From Burhinus oedicnemus (lineage: Eukaryota; Chordata; Aves; Charadriiformes; Burhinidae), in contig VFFE01008918.1 of assembly GCA_008921705.1 (NCBI GenBank), positions 70,351 through 134,350 on the forward strand: DNA of 64,000 nt, written 5' to 3'. Position 1 is the first letter of the stretch. Every line of letters starts with the position of its first letter. A program made the translations under genes and the position numbers. Below, in pieces: positions 12,809-24,800 of the stretch. The notes below the pieces were generated by a model that searched no databases, was not told the DNA's origin, and saw only the letters and a program-made list of their open reading frames with translations.

Positions 12809-15800
12809 GTGAGTATGTTTTTCAGTTACTAAAACCAACCTGTATGGTATTAACTTTTCACCGCTTAAATGCTTTCCCAGTCCAGTTCACAATCTGTAGA
12901 AATCTAAATAAGTTGGGAAGCACCTTCCTTCCTCATGGTGAATGCTGTATGTGATAGAGAGTATCTTTGGTTATTGGAAATGGGGCAGTCCTGAGAATGA
13001 CCCTGATCTGGGACAAGCCAACATTCCTGGCTTGAAACACTTTGCTATTATTGATCTGCATGCAATCTGAAAGTGCATCAATTTACACAGGCTGTTACAG
13101 AGCTTGACTTCAATGATAAATCCAAATTGTTTTTTTTAATTAGTGTCTTTTAGAAAATTTGCTGTTACAGTTTCTGCAAGAGTGTCCCTGACCCTGTTTT
13201 CTTTATATCTTAAAAGCAAGCAAATTGTTTTGGGACATTGGCATTTCTAACAAATAACTATTTGGATACTAGAATAAACAATTGTTGATTATGCATCTTA
13301 AAAGCCAAAATTGCCTTGAGTAATATTTGCGTTTGACTTCCAGAAGCTGCATTGAACTTCTGCTGTGTCTGCCTCTTGATTTACCTGACAATAAGTGGGA
13401 AGAATTCCAGGCTTTTGTACGGGTGAGTTTGCTTCATGAAATGAAGACTTAATTTAAGAATGGTTTGGAAACCTAGGGACATTAAGTATGTAGCATATCT
13501 GAAGACTTGTTTCCTGGTGGCTGATAAAGATCAAGCCCTTCAGCAGGAAATCCTACGTTCTCTGCAGTAATTGCTGTCAGTCATATCATTTGTCTGTCAT
13601 AGTTCATGTAGCAGCTGTGGAGAAAAAAATATTTTCAGATATTTGAAAGAAAGCTCATGTTTTAAAAGATATTTGTCTATTAACACTGTTAGAAATGAAA
13701 TAATATCATATAAGTCATTCTTTACTATTTATGGTTGTGCATTTGAGACTTACAATGAATGAAAGATCTATCTATACTGCAGGATTGTTAGATCTCCCGC
13801 GAGGGCACTAGGAGGTTAAGGATTAGAGCTCTGCTTTAAAGGAGAGTGTTGAAACAAGTTCTACTCCTCAGTATTTATCAGAAATATGTAGTGGGAGGTC
13901 CTGCCTACTGTTTAAAAATAAAAAATAAAAAAATGGGGGTTGGGGAGAAGGAAGAAATAATAATGAGAAAAACCAGATAGAGTTCCCTCAGGATTCTCAG
14001 CCTAAATAATAGAACTTGTGAGGCTGATTTTTAGAGTGAATTTTGACTAGCAGCTGCCTGATGTAAACCAATTCTGAAGAGGTGTGTTTGGTGCCGGGAG
14101 GTTCCACAGCCTTCAGAGCAGATGGAAAAGTAAAAGAGAAGTGAAGAGATAGGGATGAGCCCTTTCTGGTTTTTTTAAGGACCAGTGTTAGTTTTGCGTT
14201 GCTACTTAAGCCACAGATTTTTGCAGATATTTAGTTGGCTCCCTAGCGTACATCTGCTTCCAGAATCTATCCTAGTATCTTAGGCAGTAGAAACTATTTT
14301 AATTGATTTTAAGACTCCAGCCTGCCTTCATCATATCTGCATAGAACCCTGCAGTAAGGTCTTACAGCATAAATCTTTCACCTTTACAACAATACTTTTT
14401 TCAGTGTCTGCAGTGCATAAAAGTGGAGCTGCTGAAGAGTCTGAAAAAAACCAAGAGTTTAGGCAGCTAGACCAATATGTGGACCAGAGAATTTGCTCAT
14501 CCATTTTTAAAAGGGGGGGCTATTTCAAAATTTAGTTTCAGAAATTTAAGAAGTAGCCCTGTTAATAAATCTCAAGGCGAGTTTGGGGCACTCAATCATT
14601 TTCGTTTCTCAGCCTTAGCCAACAGAGGCTGAAGTAAAACCTATATAGGCTGAATATTAAGATTGTTTTGTTATACATTTAACTCTTTGTCTGGTAAGGG
14701 GTTTTTTTGACATAAGGTATAAAGGAGTATAAAAAACACATATTCTTAATTATTTTTTTTAACAAAACTTTGTTTTGTAAAATATATTCTTCAGGTGGCT
14801 CATAAAAACTTGATGGAAAATGGCAGCCGGGAACTGCATATTTTAACTACACTTACACAAGAGAAAGGAGTGTGGAAGAACCCAGTGTTGTGTGGTATTC
14901 TTTCCCAAGAACAGTTGGACCCAGATAAAGGTAAAATTTAAAATGATGATTGGGATAAAATATGCCTCATTTTTATAATACATTGAAATATTATTACAAT
15001 ATATGGAAGTCTTTTGTTGAATATAGTTTATGTGATAACTTATAAGCTATATAAATAAAAATACTTGTAGCATTGTCTGAATTAAGACAGTATGTTCCTA
15101 GGAATATACAAATAATGTAACATTGGTATTTTGCATAAATCATAGCTGGCGATCTCTTGCCATTTTCTTTATAAGCCATGTGAAGGGAGATTACATACAC
15201 GCTATTTTACGATAGGGTAAGTTCAGTACTGGTATACAAAAATTATTTGACATAAAACAAAAAATTAAAAGTGCATTGTTTTTTTTAAATGAGAATGGCA
15301 TTTACTCAGTTATGAAATCCAACTAGGGCCATTACCGAAGATTCATTTAGACCAGTGTCTCAGAATTCTGAGAATGGCTAACAGCAGTTGCTTAGGGAAG
15401 AGTGTATAATCAGCAGAGACGTAGAATGATATTTTCCTGATGTGTTATTTCCGCTGCTAATGTGTAATTCAGAAGTGGTATCCTTGTGTTAATAAGTTTT
15501 GGCTGGTTTTTTGATTCTTTGCCTAATTGGTTTTAGGATCTGTATGAACCGTCACACCTAAGCATCTGTGGCAGTTACACAGTTCTTGCATCAAGTAAAG
15601 TAGTTCCTATTACTGTCTGCCTCCTTTTAGCCTGATGCCTGCTTATTTCATGTGATATTCTCTATTTATTTTTTTTTATTTATTTATTTATTTATTTATT
15701 CTCTATTTATTCTATATTATGTAAATTATTCTCATGTCTTTTAATGAATGCATCTTTTCAGTAAGACATGACTTGTTAAAGTGCTGTCATGTCCCATTTT

Positions 15801-18800
15801 CTCTCTTCTGTAGTGTCTTTATTCCATACCATCTTCTAGCTTTCCCATTTCTCATGTGGGGGACCAAAGGTTTATTCAGCAGTCAACGTGTATTGATTTT
15901 TCTGCTTCATTCTGCATTCCTTTTGTAATATTTCCTAACATTAGACTTGCTTCTTGACTGAGCATTGAATCGATGTTTTCTTAAAACTGTCTGGTTTAGT
16001 CCCAGTTTCTTTCTTGAGGAGTAGTTATTTCAGTGTTAGGATTTTCCCCTAACACACAACCTGTTTTTCTGTATGTACAGTTAGGATTGCATTTTTTCCC
16101 CATGAAAATCACTTTGGGGTTTTTATCAACATTTTGTCTGTTATGCCACATTATGGAGTGCAGTCCTCTTCAGTCTTTTACAGTTGCCATGTTTTTACTA
16201 CCTTGCTTTTATCAGCACATTTTGTCACCTTGTTCTCTACACTGCTTTTCCAAATATTTATAAAAATGCTGAACAGCAGAGGTCCTGGTACAGATCCTCA
16301 GGGAATCCACTGAGAGTTTTTTCTTTTAACTGATAATTTGTCTGTATAAGGATCTTCTTTTTACTACCAAGATAGGTTAGTATCTTTAGTGGTTTTGAGG
16401 GACTTCTTTTAATGCCTTTAGAAGAGTAATTGGGTCTCCCTTATTCGTATTATCATAACTTCCTCAGATAAGTCCAGTAACTGTATAGTGTGATTTTTTN
16501 NNNNNNNNNNNNNNNNNNNCCAGCAGCCTCACTTAAAAAAAAAAAAAAAAAAGTGTTTGCATCCTGGGTATATTTAAAGCAGCCACCTGGAGCTTCTTTT
16601 ACCCTTTCACCAGACAACATACCATCATAGAAGCATCCAGGATTGGTGTTGCATTCAGCAGAAATGTGCTGAGATGTTGTTTGCATGAAGGATTCTGAGA
16701 CCCAGCTCCAGGTAAATATGAAAGTATTGAGTACAGTTCAGAGTCACCCACAGCGTGAACGCACATGTGGACTAACACTTGAAGATCACTAAAGAGGTTA
16801 CTGACTAGTAACTGAAGTTCTTTGAGATGGATAGTCCACATGTACATTCACCTCCTGCCTTCATCCTCCTTGGCCAGAGCGAAGTTGAGAAGAAATAAAG
16901 GTCTGTGGTAGGTTAATCTATACCTACCCAAGAATTGGCAAAGGGTAGAGCTAGTAGGATTGTGAGTGCTTTGAGTAAGGCAAAAATTCTTTGCGTTGTG
17001 CTCTACAAGTCCTCTGGTCAGCCAAAATGTGACATACATGTGGACTGTCCACCATAGAGAACTTAATACTACAGAGCTGTGCTCATGGCTTATTCATGCT
17101 CTTGTGTGCTACTAATCTATGGATTATCTTTTCTCTTTTTTTAATTCATGTATGATATAAGCATTACCTATAATAAAAGTTCATAGTAGTTGTTGCAGAC
17201 TTGACATGGAATCCCTTGGTAGTATGACCTGAGATCCCAGCTATGGGATTCAAGGGAATAATGGAGAAACTGTGTCTAAAAGCTTAGATTCCAGTATCTC
17301 CAAGTTTATTTGCCAGAGTTAGTAGATCATAGTACCATCTGTCAGATGTCATCTGCTTGTCTTTTTTTCTCTGATGTTAGTTCTGTAATTTTATGTGAGT
17401 TCTGTGCATGCCTGACACAAATCTAAGTTTGTGAATTTTAATGAATGGTCGAGCATTGCACAAAAATGACCTTTAATATTTCTTCCAAGAATCATGCTAT
17501 TGATAAACTGTATCATTCTCATAAAATATTTTGCGTTTTGTGCTAATAGAGGTTAACTAACGTGCTGAAAAAGCACTTTGTGCCTCAAAGCATTCTTATG
17601 AACTTGTATTTCTTATGGTAAACTAACAATTTGTTTACAATAACTTTTGAAATAGACGTTGCACTATAAAATACTTATAATTTTTTTTAAATAAAAACCA
17701 ACAAAATCTTATACTTAAGACTCTTCCCCACCATAGACTTGCCCTTGCAACCTCGGCACTTTTTTTTGTCTTAAAATGTCATACATAGTTCAGTTACGAA
17801 ATAAATACAATTAAAACTTGTGTTTTGAATGAGCTTTCAAATGTTAACTGTAATGATTATAATCACTTGGATTAGAGTGGAGGCTTAGGAGCTAATACGT
17901 AGCTTTAACCCCGAGGTATTCCTATATCTTGTTGAGAAGATAACAGAAAATGTTCTGATGCTTATGCAAGGTAGGCTGGCTGAAGCAGTAGACACTAAAG
18001 GAGGGGGATTACTGAGAACTAGCAGACAGAAAACGGTCTCTACGGTATTAAATGCAGTAATTATAATAATAATAAATCAGAGTGAAACATCTTGGGTTAC
18101 CAGTATAGCTTAAAGTCTAAGGTCTTCCTGTATCTTGTTACAGAAATAAGGTAAAATGTTCCAATGTTATCCCAGGTAGACTAGCTGGGAGTAAGCACTG
18201 TGGGGGAAAGGATTACTGGTACCTGGTAGGAGGAAGAGCAAGGCTAAAACTATTGAATGTGATCTATCACTGGGTCATTTGTGGGTTGACAAGAGTATGA
18301 ACATTTTTTATAAGGCATTGGTAATGACATTAAAGGAACATTTATTCTGCTGATTAAAGGGCAGATGTCCTCCAATAAACACAAAAATGGTTACCATCTA
18401 CCAATTGTCTGTTAATGTGCTCTAGTTTTCCTTTGTTCCTACAAAGAAATCGTATCTTCATTGACATGGAGAGAGGAAGAAAGAACTTGTATTTGACTGA
18501 ATATTCCTACACATCAGTGAGCCATGGCTGATCATTGTAATAGTGCACAAGGATCCTGAACAAATAACTAACAACTTGGTTGAAATGATAATTCAACCAT
18601 AAATCTGGAAATGCGTGAAAGATAATGATGGGGTCTAACAGGCATGATTTCTGCAAAAGGCAGTATTTTCTGCCCTAAAATTCTGCGCGCTAAAATGATA
18701 AAGAAAACAGTTGACCTAATTTCAGTTGTAAGATGGGCTTTTAGTAATATCCTGTATAAGTAGCTAGAAGAAAGAGAAATTATGAGATAAAATGAAAGAC

Positions 18801-21800
18801 AGTCATGAATCAAACACTTAACTTGGATGGGAGGAAGCAAAGAATAAAATGAGATGATCTTTTTCCTTTCAGTAAACCTTGTGTTTGGTATACTAATATA
18901 CCAAATACTAGAGAGGTAATTAATTTTGCAGATGCTGAAAGTACTTAATTATTTCATCAAAACCAAACAGGACCTTGAAAGTCAAGAAAATATAAATTAG
19001 GTGAATGGGCAACAGGATTCAAGTGAAATTCAAGGCGAGTAAGTTAAGAGGAATATAATGAATGTTTCTACCAAGATGTGTCAGAAAGTTAGCACTGCAA
19101 ATGCCCAGAAGGTTTTAGGAAGGGATGATGAAAATACTCAAAGACTGGAAAAAAATCTCATTTAGAAAAGATGGAGATTTTACCCTAACACTTAAAGAAT
19201 ATAATGAATCTGCTGTTTTTCATGAAGGAATGGAAACAAAAAACAGTTGAAAACTCTGTTATTTTTAAGAGGAGAGAATGTGTCATGAAATTAAGATGTG
19301 CATAATTGGAAACCTTAAAGATTTTTTCATGCAATTTGTAACCGGCTTGTGGAAACAGCTGTCACAGGGAGGGGTTGATGTCAAAAGGATTAAACAAAAT
19401 TGCTTGTGTCTATCTAGTTTTAATAACTAACTTCAAATATTTTGGAGGTAGTGCTAAACTTCATGCTTCAAAGCTGAAGCAATTTTGATCTTGAAGATCT
19501 GGATGAGACCTGAGATGTGTATGTAAGAGTAGCAACATTACCCTGTGCTCCCCTTTTCTGTAGGACTCTTACGTCTTCACAGAAGCACCTAGAGTTCTGT
19601 TTCTAGTGTAGACGGTAGAGTTTTAACTCTGGTAGCAGCATATCTACAAAATAGCTGAATAAAATACAGCCATTCCTGTGTCGTTGAGTTTTAAACTATA
19701 CAGTCAAATGTATACAAGATAAGCCTCTTTTTGTAGGAAACTTACTTGGCTGAAAAACTTTTAAAGGAGTTTGACTGCATTGTATGAATGCATAATAGGA
19801 AATGTTTAACAGCAATAGAAAGGACTTCAGATACTTCTACACTTGTCACATTTATCCTTTCATAGCAAGGTCTTTAAAAGGCAATTATTAGCAAAGGCAT
19901 AGCACAAATGTATAAAGAAGGATGTGAGAGTAGTGGCTTTGTTACTTGTCTTTCTGTAGAACTATAATCAAAGGGTATTTAAATATTTGTATGCTTTCTA
20001 AATCTGTTTTGTGTGCAGCTGTTTTGCCAAAAAAATAGATTGTATTAAAACATACAAGTAGTTAAAAGGTCTGTAGCAGGGAGTCCTTATAATAAACAAG
20101 TTCAGTTCTCAAAGACGCATTTTCTCGTCTTTGCCTCGTACATTTTGTACGTTTCTGATTTGTATAAATTTTAGGGGTTAACCATGAATGAGTAAATGCC
20201 ATCTGTTAACTCTGTAACCTGCTGTGAAACGTGTATGTAATATTTTGGCTTGTTTTTCTTTGAAGTGAATGAATTTTTAGTGTTTGAAGGCCCCGTCCTG
20301 CTGGATATGCGTATTAAGCACCTAATGAAAACAAAGCAATTAACGCAAGCTACTGCCCTGGCAAAACTGTGCTCTGACCATCCAGAAATCAGTGCAAAAG
20401 GCAATTTCAAGCAAACCTACCTGGTCTGTCTTTGTTCAGGATCACCAAATGAAAAGCTAATGGAAGAAGTAAGTAAAAAATGAAGAACGTTTCAGACTTA
20501 TTTCTTTAATGATAATAAAGTCACTAGGCTGTTTTTTTGTAGGAGAGGTTTTTCTTTTAAAATATGATCTCAAATATTTTTGGTAATTTTGTTTTTTCTT
20601 TTCATTTAAGTCACTTTTAAACTGGCTACTAATGACTCAATTAGAACACTTGTGGAAGTGTAATATTAGGTCGCTAGTAGGCATTTTCTGGCTCTGCCCC
20701 AATTTTATGTTTAATTTGCTTGAAGTATTTTAAAACTCTGCCTCAAATCTAGTTAGTAAGGTGAAGATAATGGTTTTCACACTCATACTATTTTAACTAT
20801 AGCTTTTTGTGTAGTACCTAGTGCATAGAATAGGGGACTTTAGATGCTAATGTCAGTTCAGAGGATAAGTGTAACCTTTTTTGATCCAAGTGTCCAGGGG
20901 GAAATTGAAGGTGAAATCAGATATTTGATCTGATTTGAAATATAAAATCCTTCTTATTTAAATGCAAATGTCAAAGAAGAGATGACAGCTTTGCGCTTCT
21001 GCATTCTTTCAGGTGACATCTTCATTTCTCACCCCACCTCAAAGTTTTATCTGAGCTTTTTTCCTTCTTAAAGGAAAACTAACTGCAATTGTTAATTGTC
21101 TTGACTGTCTGCATCTCTCTGTCTTTTTGTCTCTGTCATCTATTTATGTTAGTAAGTGTTAAGTGTGTTGAAATTGATCTTAAAGGAATGAAAACTATGC
21201 AGTGATTGGAGTTGGAACAGTTTCCTATCCTAGATGTAGATGGAATTCTAAGATGATGGCTTCTTACTGGGCATGTTCTTCTGATGTTCAGTAGAACTGG
21301 ATCAAACTTATTCTCCCAGCTCTGGCTGCTGTAGGCCCTGTCAGAATAGGCTCAGGAGGAGCTGTGACAGGGCTGTGCAATCTCGTGTTGGTTTGCTGAA
21401 GACTCTCAATGCAACTTGGATTTCTGACCTTGCAAACATGTTTCCTTCATTAGTCAGCCCCACCGCACTCCCAAAGCAGAATGGGCTCAGTCATTGAATG
21501 AACCATGAAATCCCATGGACAAAAGGAGTGGGGTAGCCTTGTTTTTCAGGGTGCCGTAACATATAGCTAAGTTCAGACTAGGTTATCACAGAGAACCTAA
21601 TTCATATGTTTCCAAACCTTGGATTGCTTGGGTTGCTTAGCTTTGCAGCTTCAGCTGCAGCACTGTTTGCAGTATTACTGTTCTGGAAAGTTCATGTATT
21701 ACCAAGAGAAGGCAGGTATGCTATTAACATGTCATGATGGACTCCTGAACTGAGAAGGATAGTAGTTTCATAGTGTGAGAATGGTAAGAAAATGGAAGAA

Positions 21801-24800
21801 AAGGTAAACTGTAAAGAAGTACAGCTCCCTCTTTAGTGGTATGGAAATTTTGATATCCATTCAGAATAGGCAGAAAAGTAGCATCTGAGCTCATTTTCAG
21901 CTTGGATTAGTCTAATAGTTTGCTTCAATAATGTGAGGAATTCAAATCTGCAGTATGTGAAATGCTAGACTTACGGACTTGATGGCTGGACCTGTACAGA
22001 CCTTTGCTGGAAGCTGGGTCCCTTAGGAACTCTGAGAGGCTGGAAAAACATTTCAGAAAAAAAATCCATTTGTTCTAAGTTCAGTTTCCCATATTCTTCC
22101 CTAAGCTATCCCTGTCTGAGATGGGGCACTGAGCAAAGCAGACCTTCAGTCTAAATTGGTATTACAGTTACGTTAATCCATTCTCTCTGAGATCTTGAGA
22201 AATGCAGGGTTTTTTTAGAAGATGCCTGAGGTTATTAAACCGCAAATGATGTTCAATGAAGGGTTATTAGTATATTTACAAAGTGTCAATTTAGAGGGAA
22301 AAATGAGTTGCTGTACTCTCCCAAATTGTAGTTTGATTGCTGGACCAGTAGCTGGATACCATGGTGCCCAACCAAGCTGTGCTGCCACCTTATCCAAAGT
22401 ACCAAACTAGCTGGGTGTTTGGGTGGGTGGGTGCTTCTCTTTGTTACTTTGGGTGATCTTGTGATTTCTCAAGAGAGACTTCCAACAGTGCAGTTGCGAT
22501 CGTCAAGTTATTCTTCAACTACCTGTGTCAAAGAATAAATACCAGTGTGTCCTGCCACATGCACTAATTGATGTAATCAAACCAGTCTGCTGAGAATTAA
22601 ATTAGACAGCAGTTGTTACAACGGCTGCGCTGATTCAGTACTGATATAACTGTCTACTACTCCCGGGGACTGTGGTTTTTCATTTATTATGCTACAAAAC
22701 TAAGTGCTTCCATCATTGCTTGAACAAATAAGTTACGTTACAGAGACCATAATGCTCTTCTAGAAGAGCATTCAGTTGACCTGCTTCTTACTGTACAGCT
22801 TCCCTTTTCTTTTTATCTTTGATTTTATTTTATTTTTTTAAATACTGGAGCATTCACGTTAAACTTCAGGTTCGTTAATCACCCCATTGTTGTATATAAG
22901 GCATAGTAACATCAGTGACTAGTAAACTGGGTTAGAATTTCAGGTAGTAATCCTTTTGCGTTAGGCTGCCATTTAAAGTTATAAATCTGCTTACTACAAT
23001 TACCATATGTATGTAATATACAGGAATAATTAATGTTGTACGTTAAAATTTTTAGGTGAGTGGGACAGGAGGTACAAGTAAGTTATGTCTGAGAAACATA
23101 GTTATATTCATTTTAATAAAAGAGTTTTTCTGGTGGCATAATCAGTTTTGACACTGTATCTAGAAACGCACTGATTTGCTTTCAAGCTTATCTCTACCTG
23201 ATAGAGTTAAGTATTCACTAAGTTCTAAATTAGTGTCTTTTTGCAAAGGATCAGATGACCGTATGTCTGAAAATGAAACCACTTTCTTAGTCTTGGTCTT
23301 GTTTTCTTGCCTTCCTTCTAGATTGCAGAAGTAGATTGCAAAGATGCTCTAGAAATGATTTGTAACCTAGAATCTGACGGAGATGAAAAAAGTGCTCTAA
23401 TTTTATGTGCAGCATTTTTATCTCGCCAGCTGCAGCAAGGAGAGATGTACTGTGCCTGGTGAGTTTGAATATTGTTTTCTGTCTAGTGGAACAAAAATTA
23501 GTTTGGGGAAGATAGAGCTGATACATAAGCCATAAGTTAACTTTCTTTAGCTGATAAAAATCTGTAAGCTAAACACGAAGGAGATAAGGCTTTTGGAAAG
23601 CTTGAAAAAAAAAAAAAGTATTTGACAAGATTGTCTTCCATTATGGGAATTTGAAGGCTGCATGTATGGTGAGGCATTTACAAGTACCAGTAGCTGGTTA
23701 ATAATTTTTTTTTTTTTACAATAATCTTATGCTGTAGAAATAAGGGATCTAATATCTGCAGGCAGCTAGTCAGCATTATGTCAACATTTAATGCATAAGT
23801 ACTGTTCCCATCTGTCCCTATTTCATAACACAGTATTTCTTTCTCTAACACACTTCTAGAAAAGAAGGCACTCTTTACTACTAAATTAAAATAATAAGCT
23901 AGGTTAAGATACTTACTGTTTAGGGCTTGCTTTCATTAATATGGGAACAAATAACTGGTCTTCGTTGGCAGATATTTGAGCTGTTAAGGTCTGAATTTCT
24001 GACTGCAAACAGTTTGGTTGTACTTCCAAACCTGTACAATTCCTGAAGGATTTGCTTTGCTTGTGCACCTCCTTTTTATGTGCAGCAGCAGGAGAACATC
24101 TGCTAATGCAGGAATTTGCTTTAATAGATTCTGCTAAAATTTTGGGGGTTACACCATTCCACAAGATGCTAAATACTCTTGGCAATTTGTACCTAAGGAT
24201 GAATGAACTAGTGAGTTAATGTAGTTACAGTAATACCGTTTGGCTTTGGGGGCTAATTTCTCACTAAATCACAGTTAGATTCATCTATTAAAGGAAAGCA
24301 GCTCAAGAAAAATGTATCTACCACAGAGAAAAGCCATCCTCCTATAGCTGTTAGTAATACTAAGAATTCGGAAGTGCGAAATGCCCATCTCTGGAGTGAA
24401 GAGTAAACCACTTGCAAGACTCTTTTTCAAGGCCCTATCTTGAGTCTGTAAATTATGTCGCATAAATTATGGTAATACTGGTTTTATTCTGTTCTGTCCT
24501 TGTGGAATTGAGTCATGATAATTTTGAAAATGAGATGCTAATAGTGTGGGTATAAAGCTTTGCTTTATAAGATAAGGTGTGAATAAATTCAGATTTTTTT
24601 TCCTTTCTCAAAGACAAAATAGAAACTGTTCTCAACCTTGCATTTCTTGTGATCAGAGTAGTGGTTGCATTGCTGGCCCTGAAATATTGTTCTCTTGTTC
24701 TAGGGAACTGACTCTTTTCTGGAGTAAACTGCAGCAAAGGGTAGAGCCTTCTATTCAAGTGTATCTAGAGAGATGTCGTCAACTTTCTGTGTTAACTAAG

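Noticed and set aside
23913..24185. 90-codon minus-strand frame in ZNF292 intron 6
   Set aside because: No domain or start context is recognised, and it lies in an intron of the opposite-strand gene.
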